A stretch of 45,348 bases of DNA from Bacteroides sp. (lineage in GTDB: Bacteria > Bacteroidota > Bacteroidia > Bacteroidales > Bacteroidaceae): contig JAJQAY010000143.1 of assembly GCA_021203515.1 (NCBI GenBank), positions 1 through 45,348 on the forward strand. Direction: 5' to 3'. The notes beneath the pieces are model-generated. The model made no database searches. It saw only the letters and a list, made by a program, of their open reading frames with translations, and was not told the DNA's origin. Shown here in pieces: positions 1 to 7,844 of the stretch; position 1 is the stretch's first letter; every line of letters starts with the position of its first letter. Both the position numbers and the translations under genes were made by a program.

Positions 1-22
1 AAGGAAGACGAAAGAAAAAAGA

Positions 23-68
23 GGCTGACTAACATTTGCATTGTTAGACAGCCCCGTTGTTTTTTTTC
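23..68 (+). terminator. Rho-independent terminator at left edge
   Basis: Arms GGCTGACTAACA (23-34) and TGTTAGACAGCC (42-53) pair with one A-A mismatch and are followed by a T-rich tract to about 68. An A-run at 14-20 would also serve the minus strand. It probably ends a plus-strand gene lying off the left edge, and could also stop the small minus-strand genes at 242-624. Confidence 0.75.
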
Positions 69-181
69 GTTATCTTCAAGCCGGACTCCTTCAGGAAAGA
101 AGCTGCTCCCTTCCCTGGGAAACGATGCTTCCCGATTAAATAACGTTTGATATAAGATGGGGGGGGTAAGAACGGAAGTAA

Positions 182-216
182 CTCAATTCCCTCCTCCCAG
201 GAGGAGGAGAATTGAG
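182..216. repeat. Near-perfect hairpin, 16-bp stem
   Basis: CTCAATTCCCTCCTCC (182-197) is complementary to 200-216 with a single bulged base and a 2-base turn. No T-run follows on the minus strand (a C-run is there instead), so this is not a classical intrinsic terminator. It lies about 25 bases beyond the stop codon of the minus-strand gene at 242-460 and may stabilise its mRNA 3' end. Confidence 0.6.
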
Positions 217-241
217 ATAGTACAGTTATATCGAACTCATG

Positions 242-460
242 TTAAATATACTTTCCGGTAAGCAATTCTTTCTTCAGATAACAATAAACGTATTTCGGGC
301 TTTGAGTGTACAGCCCTATTTCCTTATCATCGAGCTTCTGAAAAAGCGCCGAATGATAAACCGCCCGCATCGCCTTCATCATATCCCAATGAAATTCTTC
401 CATCAGATAAATCACCATCTGGCTGACGATGCTCTGCACTAAATAATCTTTTGTACTCAT
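242..460 (-). CDS. Small unknown protein (DUF3791-like?), 72 aa
   Basis: A 72-residue cytosolic protein with no signal peptide or membrane segment. The C-terminal half has a pattern of small helices (residues 30-70, with YTQSPKYVYCYLKKEL) faintly reminiscent of DUF3791-type small proteins, but I cannot assign a function. Its ATG overlaps the stop of the preceding 55-residue gene by ATGA (457-460), which implies translational coupling. Such tiny coupled pairs are often toxin-antitoxin-like or mobile-element cargo. That is only analogy here. Confidence 0.6.
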   Translation of the reverse strand: MSTKDYLVQSIVSQMVIYLMEEFHWDMMKAMRAVYHSALFQKLDDKEIGLYTQSPKYVYCYLKKELLTGKYI

Positions 461-624
461 ATGCGTTTTAATAAACTAGTACCTTGTATCACATCTTCAT
501 TTCGCAATGCCTTTTCTTCCAGCATCTTCCGTTCAGCCAAAGCCAATCCATAATGAAGTTTCCGGCTTAGCTCTTTCCTTTCATCATTTGACATAACTTC
601 GTATGGTGTTAAATAGTTCGACAT
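457..624 (-). CDS. Small unknown protein, 55 aa, coupled to next gene
   Basis: Reading the minus strand from ATG at 624-622 gives a 55-codon ORF ending in TGA at 459-457. A second ATG lies directly upstream at 627-625. The product is charged and helical, with an ERKMLEEKALRNEDVI core, and has no signal peptide. The 4-base ATGA overlap with the downstream 72-residue gene is the main evidence that it is real. The function is unknown. The pair looks like one short operon. Confidence 0.55.
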   Translation of the reverse strand: MSNYLTPYEVMSNDERKELSRKLHYGLALAERKMLEEKALRNEDVIQGTSLLKRI

Positions 625-752
625 CATATATCTCCGTCACAAATATAGACATTCTACATTACAAAAATGCACAAACCCAACTTTTTCCTTGTTACTACCT
701 CCCCCTTCTTTTGCTCAAAAACGCCCCTCGTGTGCATTTTTTATCCCATTTA

Positions 753-783
753 CTTGTCAAAACCAACACTTTCCGTAAATTTG
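753..783 (+). promoter_or_regulatory. Bacteroides-type promoter of the etf operon
   Basis: A CTTG box (753-756) is followed after 19 bases by TAAATTTG (776-783), which matches the Bacteroides sigma-ABfr pattern TTTG-N19-21-TAnnTTTG. Transcription would start near 790, leaving an untranslated leader of roughly 90 bases before etfB. Confidence 0.65.
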
Positions 784-880
784 CACGCTGATAGTTAACC
801 GGATAATTTCAGTAGCAGGACTCTACTATTCCTATTCCCGGCACTGACATATAGAAACACTAATACTAATAATTAATAGC

Positions 881-1774
881 ATGAGTTTGAAAATTGTTGT
901 ATTGGCAAAACAAGTTCCCGACACACGTAACGTCGGGAAAGATGCCATGAAAGCCGACGGAACCATTAACCGCGCGGCACTCCCTGCTATCTTCAACCCC
1001 GAAGATCTGAATGCCCTAGAGCAGACTCTCCGACTGAAAGATGAACATCCGGGCTCCACCGTAACCATCCTGACGATGGGACCGGGACGCGCAGCCGAAA
1101 TCATTCGTGAAGGACTCTACCGTGGTGCCGACAACGGCTATCTGCTGACCGACCGCGCCTTTGCCGGTGCCGACACGCTGGCTACGTCGTATGCCCTCGC
1201 CACCGCCATCCGCAAGATTGGCGACTACGATGTCATCATTGGCGGCCGCCAAGCCATCGACGGAGACACGGCACAAGTGGGCCCGCAGGTTGCCGAGAAG
1301 CTGGGATTGACGCAGGTGACTTACGCCGAAGAAATTCTCAGTGTAGACCAGGCTGCCAAGAAGATTACCGTGAAACGGCACATCGACGGCGGTGTGGAGA
1401 CCGTAGAAGCTCCCCTGCCCATCGTCATCACCGTGAACGGAAGCGCAGCCCCTTGCCGTCCGCGCAATGCCAAACTGGTGCAGAAATATAAACGTGCGCT
1501 CGGTGCACAAGAGAAGGCCGCCATCGAGAAAGAAGGCGAAACGCTGGCATACGCGGCACTCTACGAGAAATATCCCTATCTGAACATCACGGAATGGAGC
1601 GTGGCCGACGTCGACGGAGACCTCGCACAATGCGGTCTGAGTGGTTCGCCCACCAAGGTGAAGGCCATTCAGAACATTTCGTTCCAAGCCAAAGAAAGCA
1701 AAACGCTGACGGGCGGCGACCAGGATGTAGAAGATTTGATTGTTGAACTGTTAGCTAACCATACCATTGGATAG
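881..1774 (+). CDS. etfB: Electron transfer flavoprotein beta subunit
   Basis: EtfB/FixA family, 297 aa. The subunit forms a cytosolic heterodimer with EtfA, binds AMP or a second flavin, and passes electrons from flavin dehydrogenases to downstream acceptors. The N-terminus (KIVVLAKQVPDTRNVGKDAM) and the central GRQAIDGDTAQVGP segment (about residues 121-134) are hallmarks of the family. It is the first gene of a plus-strand operon, 95 bases before etfA. An acyl-CoA dehydrogenase at the operon end is the likely electron donor. Whether it is a bifurcating ETF cannot be decided from the sequence alone. The ATG at 881 suits the family N-terminus. Confidence 0.95.
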   Translation: MSLKIVVLAKQVPDTRNVGKDAMKADGTINRAALPAIFNPEDLNALEQTLRLKDEHPGSTVTILTMGPGRAAEIIREGLYRGADNGYLLTDRAFAGADTLATSYALATAIRKIGDYDVIIGGRQAIDGDTAQVGPQVAEKLGLTQVTYAEEILSVDQAAKKITVKRHIDGGVETVEAPLPIVITVNGSAAPCRPRNAKLVQKYKRALGAQEKAAIEKEGETLAYAALYEKYPYLNITEWSVADVDGDLAQCGLSGSPTKVKAIQNISFQAKESKTLTGGDQDVEDLIVELLANHTIG

Positions 1775-1860
1775 TTGACAAGGAGACAAGGAGACAAGTT
1801 AACAAGGAAACAAGACATTCTCCCTCGTCAACTCGTCACCTAATTCCTCGTCACCTAAAA
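1774..1860. repeat. Intra-operon micro-repeat inverted repeat
   Basis: Between etfB and etfA, the words gacaagg/acaag recur four to five times on the left side. On the right the words ctcgtca/cgtcacct recur, which are roughly their complement with A-C mismatches. The region is an imperfect folded-back tandem repeat that begins directly after the etfB stop. It resembles the other micro-repeat inverted repeats of this window in design but not in sequence. Confidence 0.6.
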
Positions 1861-1869
1861 AATAAAAAT

Positions 1870-2889
1870 ATGAATAACGTATTTGTATATTTAGAGATAG
1901 AAGGCACTACGGTTGCCGATGTCAGTCTCGAACTCCTGACCAAAGGTCGTAAATTAGCTAATCAGTTGGGCTGCCAACTGGAAGCTGTTGCCGCCGGAAG
2001 CAATCTGGCAGGCATTGAAAAGCAAGTATTGCCCTTCGGCGTAGACAAGCTCCATGTGTTCGACGCTCCGGGCCTGTTCCCCTATACTTCCCTTCCCCAC
2101 TCCTCTATCCTCATCAACTTGTTCAAGGAAGAAAAGCCGCAAATCTGCCTGATGGGTGCCACCGTTATCGGCCGTGACCTCGGCCCGCGCGTATCTTCGG
2201 CCCTGACCAGCGGATTGACCGCCGACTGTACTTCGCTCGAAATCGGCGAACACGAAGACAAGAAAGAAGGAAAGACCTACGAGAACCTGCTGTATCAAAT
2301 TCGTCCCGCATTCGGCGGCAACATCGTTGCCACGATTGTGAACCCCGAACACCGTCCGCAAATGGCGACCGTGCGCGAGGGCGTGATGAAGAAAGAAATT
2401 CTGGATGCCAACTATAAAGGCGAAGTCATCAAGCACGATGTTGCCAAGTACATTCCCGAGACGGACTACGTGGTGAAGGTCATCGACCGCCATGTGGAAA
2501 AAGCCAAACACAACCTGAAAGGTGCGCCTATCGTCATTGCCGGTGGTTACGGCATGGGCAGCCGCGAAGATTTCGACAAGCTCTTCGAACTGGCCAAAGA
2601 GCTTCACGCCGAAGTAGGCGCCAGCCGCGCGGCAGTGGATGCAGGCTATGCCGACCATGACCGCCAGATTGGTCAGACGGGTGTGACGGTTCGCCCCAAG
2701 CTGTACATCGCTTGCGGCATCTCCGGACAAATCCAGCACATCGCCGGTATGCAAGAGAGTGGTATCATCATCTCCATCAACAACGACGAAAACGCTCCCA
2801 TCAACACCATTGCCGACTACGTCATCAATGGTACGGTGGAAGAGGTTATCCCGAAGATGATTAAGTATTACAAACAAAATAGTAAGTAA
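1870..2889 (+). CDS. etfA: Electron transfer flavoprotein alpha subunit
   Basis: EtfA/FixB family, 339 aa, partner of EtfB. The C-terminal FAD-binding domain is clear: about residues 227-237 carry GGYGMGSREDF, then GASRAAVDAGY and PKLYIACGISGQIQHIAGM, the conserved FAD site. The N-terminal alpha/beta domain is complete and the length is normal. A TonB-C protein starts only 12 bases downstream, followed by an acyl-CoA dehydrogenase, so all four are probably co-transcribed. Role: transfer of electrons from reduced acyl-CoA dehydrogenase flavin to the respiratory chain or another acceptor. Confidence 0.95.
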   Translation: MNNVFVYLEIEGTTVADVSLELLTKGRKLANQLGCQLEAVAAGSNLAGIEKQVLPFGVDKLHVFDAPGLFPYTSLPHSSILINLFKEEKPQICLMGATVIGRDLGPRVSSALTSGLTADCTSLEIGEHEDKKEGKTYENLLYQIRPAFGGNIVATIVNPEHRPQMATVREGVMKKEILDANYKGEVIKHDVAKYIPETDYVVKVIDRHVEKAKHNLKGAPIVIAGGYGMGSREDFDKLFELAKELHAEVGASRAAVDAGYADHDRQIGQTGVTVRPKLYIACGISGQIQHIAGMQESGIIISINNDENAPINTIADYVINGTVEEVIPKMIKYYKQNSK

Positions 2890-2901
2890 TTTTATAGACA
2901 A

Positions 2902-3543
2902 ATGAAGGGAGTGTTCATAGCTTTGTTATGCTCTTGTCTGTGCGGGGTATTGAATGCGCAAAACAATACTCCCACAGATGGTAAACACGTTTATTCTTAT
3001 GCCAACGGAACAGATAGTGTAATCTGCTTCTACAAGAACGGACGGTTAATCGGACAACGCACTGAATATTACCCAAGCGGACAATTACATTTGGCCTTCA
3101 CATATAAGGAAGGACGATTGATAAGCTTGAAGCAATATTATGAGAATGGAGCCCTGAAACGTGAAGAAGTTAATAAAGGACTTTCTACTGAGGGCCATCT
3201 ATATGATATAGATGGAAAAGAGTTAGAATTTATCCCCTACATGGAATTACCCCAATTTCCCGGAGGAAATGCCGAACTCATGAAGCTGATTTCTCAATAC
3301 GTCAAGTATCCTAAGAAAGCAGTTGAGGAACGAAAGCAAGGATTAGTTGTAATATCATGTATGATAGACAAAGAAGGTAATCCTAAAGAAGCAAGAGTCG
3401 TCAAAAGCGTCTGCCCCGAACTGGACGAAGAGGCCATGAGGGTAGTGGGCTTCCTTACGATGACTTACAAGTTTACCCCCGGAAAGATAGAAGGAAATCC
3501 TGCTAATATGCGCTTCAACATTCCCGTAAATTTTCGTTTATAA
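2902..3543 (+). CDS. Exported MORN-like/TonB C-terminal domain protein
   Basis: A 213-aa exported protein. Residues 1-19 form a signal peptide ending at NAQ. Residues about 28-85 hold two to three YwqK/MORN-like strands (GRLIGQRTEYYPSGQLHLAF, then LKQYYENGALKREEV). Residues about 108-213 form a TonB C-terminal domain: PQFPGG, KYPKKAVEE, GLVVISCMIDKEG, then a terminal PVNFRL. Such stand-alone TonB-C proteins in Bacteroidetes are periplasmic and of uncertain partner. It sits inside the etf operon, 12 bases after etfA and 19 bases before the dehydrogenase, and is visibly more AT-rich than both. That suggests a later insertion. Confidence 0.85.
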   Translation: MKGVFIALLCSCLCGVLNAQNNTPTDGKHVYSYANGTDSVICFYKNGRLIGQRTEYYPSGQLHLAFTYKEGRLISLKQYYENGALKREEVNKGLSTEGHLYDIDGKELEFIPYMELPQFPGGNAELMKLISQYVKYPKKAVEERKQGLVVISCMIDKEGNPKEARVVKSVCPELDEEAMRVVGFLTMTYKFTPGKIEGNPANMRFNIPVNFRL

Positions 3544-3562
3544 TTAAAAACAATAGAATAAT

Positions 3563-5269
3563 ATGGCAAACTTTTATTCCGAAGTTCCCGAGTTGAAGTA
3601 TCATCTGAATAACTCAATGATGGAACGTATCTGCGAACTGAAAGAACGCGGTTACGAAGACAAAGACAAATATGACTACGCTCCGCAGGACTATGCGGAT
3701 GCCATGGACTCATACGATAAAGTGCTCGAAATCACCGGCGAGATTACCGGAGAAATCATCGCCCCGAACGCCGAAGGTGTGGACGAAGAAGGCCCTCACT
3801 GCGCCAACGGTCGCGTGGAATATGCCAGCGGCACGAAGCAGAACCTCGACGCCATGGTGAAGGCCGGGCTGAACGGTATGACGATGCCGCGCCGCTTCGG
3901 TGGACTGAACTTCCCGATTACTCCGTACACCATGTGCGCCGAAATCGTGGCTGCCGCCGATGCAGGTTTCGGTAACATCTGGTCGCTGCAAGACTGTATC
4001 GAGACTCTCTATGAGTTCGGCAACGAAGAGCAGCACAGCCGCTTCATCCCCCGCATCTGCCAGGGTGAAACCATGTCTATGGACCTGACCGAGCCGGATG
4101 CCGGCTCCGACCTGCAAAGCGTGATGCTGAAAGCAACCTTCGACGAAGCCAACAACTGCTGGCGCCTGAACGGTGTGAAGCGTTTCATCACCAACGGCGA
4201 CGCCGACCTGCACCTTGTGCTGGCACGTTCGGAAGAAGGAACGAAAGACGGTCGCGGTCTGTCCATGTTCATCTACGACAAGCGCGACGGTGGCGTGGAT
4301 GTACGCCGCATCGAGAACAAACTGGGTATCCACGGTTCTCCTACCTGCGAGCTGGTCTACAAGAATGCGAAATGCGAACTTTGCGGCGACCGCAAGCTCG
4401 GTTTGATTAAATATGTGATGGCGTTGATGAACGGTGCCCGCCTTGGTATTGCTGCTCAATCCGTAGGTCTGAGCCAGGCTGCCTACAACGAAGGTTTGGC
4501 TTATGCCAAAGACCGCAAGCAGTTCGGTAAGGCTATCATCGAATTCCCAGCTGTGTATGACATGCTGGCTATCATGAAGGCTAAGTTGGATGCCGGTCGT
4601 GCTCTGTTGTATCAGACTTCACGCTACGTAGACATCTACAAAGCATTGGACGACATCGCCCGCGAACGCAAACTGACTCCCGAAGAACGTCAGGAGCAGA
4701 AGAAATACTCCAAACTGGCCGATGCTTTTACTCCGCTGGCAAAGGGTATGAACTCCGAATATGCCAATCAGAATGCTTACGACAGCATACAGATACACGG
4801 CGGTTCCGGTTTCATGCTGGAATATGCCTGTCAACGCATCTATCGCGACGCACGTATCACTTCGATTTATGAAGGAACGACGCAATTGCAGACGGTAGCC
4901 GCTATCCGCTATGTGACGAACGGTTCGTATGCCGCTGTACTGCGCGACTACGAAGCAGTTCCTTGCAGCGAAGATATGCAGCCGCTGATGGATCGCGTGA
5001 AGGAAATGACGAATAAGTTCGAAGCCGTTACCAACGCCGTGAAAGAGACTCAGAACCAAGAGTTGCTGGACTTCGTTGCCCGTCGTCTTTACGAAATGGC
5101 TGCGGTGTGCGTCATGTCTCACCTGCTTATTCAGGATGCAACGAAAGCTCCCGAACTGTTCGCCAAGTCGACCCTGGTTTACGTGAACTATGCAGAAGCG
5201 GAAGTAGAGAAGCATTTCAACTTCATCCGCAAGTTCAAAGTGGAAGAGTTGGAAGGCTATCGCAAGTAA
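3563..5269 (+). CDS. Acyl-CoA dehydrogenase (long form)
   Basis: Flavin-dependent acyl-CoA dehydrogenase, 568 aa, oxidising acyl-CoA to enoyl-CoA with ETF as acceptor. TEPDAGSDL (about residues 175-183) is the FAD/substrate signature. RLGIAAQSVGLSQAAYNEGL and AYAKDRKQFGKAI mark the C-terminal helical domain. IYEGTTQLQ (about residues 435-443) carries the conserved glutamate of the YEGT motif. The protein exceeds the usual 380 residues through an N-terminal extension of about 80 and a C-terminal helical extension of about 110, as in long bacterial forms. It ends the etf operon before a strong terminator. Substrate chain length is not predictable. Confidence 0.93.
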   Translation: MANFYSEVPELKYHLNNSMMERICELKERGYEDKDKYDYAPQDYADAMDSYDKVLEITGEITGEIIAPNAEGVDEEGPHCANGRVEYASGTKQNLDAMVKAGLNGMTMPRRFGGLNFPITPYTMCAEIVAAADAGFGNIWSLQDCIETLYEFGNEEQHSRFIPRICQGETMSMDLTEPDAGSDLQSVMLKATFDEANNCWRLNGVKRFITNGDADLHLVLARSEEGTKDGRGLSMFIYDKRDGGVDVRRIENKLGIHGSPTCELVYKNAKCELCGDRKLGLIKYVMALMNGARLGIAAQSVGLSQAAYNEGLAYAKDRKQFGKAIIEFPAVYDMLAIMKAKLDAGRALLYQTSRYVDIYKALDDIARERKLTPEERQEQKKYSKLADAFTPLAKGMNSEYANQNAYDSIQIHGGSGFMLEYACQRIYRDARITSIYEGTTQLQTVAAIRYVTNGSYAAVLRDYEAVPCSEDMQPLMDRVKEMTNKFEAVTNAVKETQNQELLDFVARRLYEMAAVCVMSHLLIQDATKAPELFAKSTLVYVNYAEAEVEKHFNFIRKFKVEELEGYRK

Positions 5270-5288
5270 TAGAATTTAAGTTCTCCAT

Positions 5289-5325
5289 AAAAACGTTCCA
5301 TCCTTTCGCGGGATGGAACGTTTTT
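5289..5325 (+). terminator. Strong intrinsic terminator of the etf operon
   Basis: AAAAACGTTCCATCC (5289-5303) pairs perfectly with GGATGGAACGTTTTT (5311-5325) around a 7-base loop, with T-rich sequence in and after the right arm. It starts 20 bases after the dehydrogenase stop and ends 30 bases before the next plus-strand gene. Confidence 0.92.
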
Positions 5326-5355
5326 ATATATTCGTGCCAAACTAACTTCACGGCT

Positions 5356-6174
5356 ATGATAGAAATACCCGAATCGGCTACTATCAGCCGCCAAGCGACA
5401 CAAGCACTAAAAGGCAAAACCGTTGCCGATGTACTCACCGCTACCAGTCCTCACCGCTTCACGTTCTATAATGGCAATCCGGAGGATTATCCGGAACTGC
5501 TAATCGGCAAGACCGTTGAAGAAGTGAAAGGCTACGGCAGTTATATCGACCTCTGCTTCAATGATAATACTCATCTTGCAATCAGCGACGGCACCAATAT
5601 GAAATACTATACCGCCACCGAGAAATGCCCTACTAAATTTCAATTATTGATTGCTTTTGAAGACGCAAGCTATCTGGTATTTACCGTTTCCATGTATGGT
5701 TGCATTCAGGCTTTCAAAGGTATGCTTGACAATCAGTACTATCAGGGAAGCATCGAAAAGCCCCCCCTCGATAGCAAATTCGATTTCTCCTTCTTTGAGA
5801 AGATGATAACCGGTATCGGCAAGGACATAAGCGTCAAAGCGTTGCTTGCCACCGAACAGCGTATCCCCGGATTGGGAAACGGAGTATTGCAGGATATACT
5901 ATTCAATGTCCGCATACATCCCAAACGCAAGATAAACACCCTGTCCCCGGAGAATAAAGAACACCTCTTCCAGTCTGTCAGAAGCACGCTGGCGGATATG
6001 GTGCAAAACGGAGGAAGGAATACCGAAAAAGATATATATGGGATACCGGGGCAATACATCACCCGTCTGTCGCAGAAGACGTATCACCAGCCTTGCCCCC
6101 GATGCGGTTCAAAGATAATCAAGGAAGCATACTTGGGCGGAAGCATCTATTATTGTCCGGAATGCCAGCAATAG
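5356..6174 (+). CDS. Fpg/Nei-family DNA glycosylase-like protein
   Basis: A 272-aa member of the Fpg/Nei (MutM) fold. I start it at ATG 5356 because MIEIPE aligns with the canonical MPELPE N-terminus; the longer open frame from 5107 only reads antisense-like sequence in the dehydrogenase. The H2TH region includes EQRIPGLGNGVLQDILF. The C-terminal zinc finger is intact (CPRCG-x15-CPEC). The residue after Met, normally the catalytic proline, is Ile here, while Glu3 is kept. The start lies 30 bases after the etf terminator, so it probably has its own weak promoter. Base-excision repair is the family role, but catalysis may differ. Confidence 0.85.
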   Translation: MIEIPESATISRQATQALKGKTVADVLTATSPHRFTFYNGNPEDYPELLIGKTVEEVKGYGSYIDLCFNDNTHLAISDGTNMKYYTATEKCPTKFQLLIAFEDASYLVFTVSMYGCIQAFKGMLDNQYYQGSIEKPPLDSKFDFSFFEKMITGIGKDISVKALLATEQRIPGLGNGVLQDILFNVRIHPKRKINTLSPENKEHLFQSVRSTLADMVQNGGRNTEKDIYGIPGQYITRLSQKTYHQPCPRCGSKIIKEAYLGGSIYYCPECQQ

Positions 6175-6258
6175 TTTCACCACAGATTACACGGATTAAC
6201 ACAGATTATTAAGGATAAATAAGAATATCTGGGTTAATCTGAGTAATCTGTGGTGAAA
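6175..6258. repeat. Convergent-gene inverted repeat of ACAGATTA words
   Basis: TTTCACCACAGATTAC (6175-6190) is repeated inverted at the right end, and the pairing continues through GGATTAAC and CAGAT with few mismatches. The arms are about 6175-6210 and 6231-6258. Each arm is itself built of repeats of cAGATTa. The left arm abuts the TAG of the glycosylase-like gene. The right arm encodes the last residues (TTDYSD) and stop of CbpM. A related single arm recurs at 45243-45262. It likely acts as a bidirectional transcription end. Confidence 0.85.
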
Positions 6259-6545
6259 TCACCGAACAGCCTCAACCTGCTACGCAACGAGTGTATCTCC
6301 CGCTGCATCTCATCCATCCGTTCCAGCAAGCGATGAATGGCGTCGATACCTTCTATATTAATGGACAAGTCGTAATACATCCGGCTATACCGTTCCACAT
6401 CCGGCAACTGGGAAAACAGCAGATAGCGCTCCCCGTCTTCCGTCTGAATATCTATCAGACCACCTTCCTGCAAGCTGTCTATGAACGACGGTTCTATATG
6501 ACATTTGCTGCAATATTCACTGATAATTATTAATTCGTTCTGCAT
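6234..6545 (-). CDS. cbpM: Chaperone modulator CbpM-like
   Basis: A 103-aa MerR-like helical protein of the CbpM family, whose known role is to bind and inhibit the J-domain protein CbpA. N-terminal ISEYCSKCHIEPSFIDSLQEGGLI and a C-terminal coiled segment (HRLLERMDEMQREIHSLRSR) fit the family. It lies 13 bases downstream of cbpA on the same strand, the standard arrangement. Oddly, its final residues TTDYSD and the TAA stop are encoded by the right arm of the 6175-6258 inverted repeat, so the C-terminus may have been reshaped by that repeat. Confidence 0.88.
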   Translation of the reverse strand: MQNELIIISEYCSKCHIEPSFIDSLQEGGLIDIQTEDGERYLLFSQLPDVERYSRMYYDLSINIEGIDAIHRLLERMDEMQREIHSLRSRLRLFGDFTTDYSD

Positions 6546-6558
6546 AGTGCTGATATTA

Positions 6559-7533
6559 TTAGTTCATACTCTGAATTTTGCGGAACATCTCTCTCTGCTG
6601 CTCCGTCAGACGGGTCGGTAACGTCACGGAATAGGTCACGATGAGGTCGCCGAACTGTCCTTCCTTCTTATATACCGGAAAGCCTTTCCCCTTCAAGCGT
6701 GCTTTAGTTCCACTCTGCGTTTCAGGTTTCACCTTCAACTTCACCTTGCCGTCCAGCGTATCTACCACTTTCTCACCGCCCAGTAGCGCAGTATAAAGGT
6801 CGATAGGGACATCCACGTACAAGTCGTCACCCAAGCGCTTGAAGACCGGGTCGTCGGCTATGACGAAGGTGATATACAAATCGCCCGCAGGCCCGCCGTT
6901 AATACCTTCACCACCATAACCTTTCAGCTTGATGACCTGCCCGTTTGCCATACCGGCAGGAATGGTGATACGCACATTCTTTCCGTTGACCGTCAGCACC
7001 TGCTTATGAGTCTGTGCCGCATCGCGAAGCGACAAACTCAAGTCCGCATGATAGTCCTGCCCCCGGAAACCGGCATTAGCACCGCCACCGCCATGTGAAC
7101 GATGTCCGAACATCTGCTCAAAGAAATCGGAGAAGCCCCCGGCATTGCTGCCCGAAAACTCCTGCCCGTCGGAAGAATACCAGTACGTACCGCCTCCGTC
7201 CGTGCCGAAGCCACCGCCCGCGCCACCGAAACCAGCTCCGCCAAAACCTCCAAAGCCGCCTGCACCAGCCTGCTGCCGTGCCTTCTTCTGTGCTTCAAAC
7301 TCGTCGGCATGTTTCCAGTGTTCGCCGTATTCATCATATTTCTTTCGCTTCTCAGGGTCACTCAGCACCTCATTGGCCTCGTTAATCGCTTGAAATTTAT
7401 CCTTGGCCGTGGCGTCATTCGGGTTCAAATCAGGGTGATACTTGCGCGCCAACTTACGGAACGCTTTCTTTATATCATCCTGAGATGCCGTTTTGTCCAC
7501 TCCAAGCACCTGATAATAATCAATATAAGCCAT
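6559..7533 (-). CDS. cbpA: DnaJ-family co-chaperone CbpA
   Basis: A 324-aa class B J-protein that stimulates DnaK ATPase in the cytosol. The J domain occupies residues 5-70 with the HPD motif at 33-35 (YHPDLN). A Gly/Phe-rich linker spans about 90-165. There is no DnaJ zinc finger. Two beta-sandwich substrate-binding domains follow ([11 protein letters not shown], then [21 protein letters not shown]). It is transcribed first and followed at once by cbpM. No heat-shock operator was recognised in the 311 bases upstream. Confidence 0.93.
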   Translation of the reverse strand: MAYIDYYQVLGVDKTASQDDIKKAFRKLARKYHPDLNPNDATAKDKFQAINEANEVLSDPEKRKKYDEYGEHWKHADEFEAQKKARQQAGAGGFGGFGGAGFGGAGGGFGTDGGGTYWYSSDGQEFSGSNAGGFSDFFEQMFGHRSHGGGGANAGFRGQDYHADLSLSLRDAAQTHKQVLTVNGKNVRITIPAGMANGQVIKLKGYGGEGINGGPAGDLYITFVIADDPVFKRLGDDLYVDVPIDLYTALLGGEKVVDTLDGKVKLKVKPETQSGTKARLKGKGFPVYKKEGQFGDLIVTYSVTLPTRLTEQQREMFRKIQSMN

Positions 7534-7844
7534 AGTTTATAAGTTTTTATTCTATATATCCTATGACAAATAACGCACCAAGCCCGGTTTTGTAGCACTA
7601 AAATACGTAAACGAAAATTAAAAAGAACTACCCATACGGGCAATTACATGATAAACAGTAATTTATCATTTCATCTATTCCCTTTTCACACTAACTAAAT
7701 ACTAAAATAATGCAAACGACACATAACATCACCTAATTATTCACCCTAAAACTTCCTAAAATAGATAGAAACAGCTTTATTTGTAAGAAGTAAAATCATT
7801 GTTTCACGCAGAACAAGCACCAACCTTAAAACAAATGCTCTCTT
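7534..7844. other. Divergent intergenic region, no gene seen
   Basis: This 311-base AT-rich spacer separates cbpA (minus) from the GH9-deacetylase gene (plus), so it must hold both promoters. I found no exact TAnnTTTG box on either strand and no ORF of note. A TTATTTG at about 7605 (minus strand) and a TTTATTTG near 7778-7785 are only imperfect -7 candidates. There is no strong hairpin or RNA gene. Confidence 0.5.

Noticed and set aside
1954..2901. Minus-strand ORF (315 codons) opposite etfA
   Set aside because: Antisense shadow of etfA with no family features.
5107..5355. Upstream extension of the Fpg/Nei-like gene
   Set aside because: It overlaps the end of the dehydrogenase and the terminator; family alignment begins at MIEIPE (5356).
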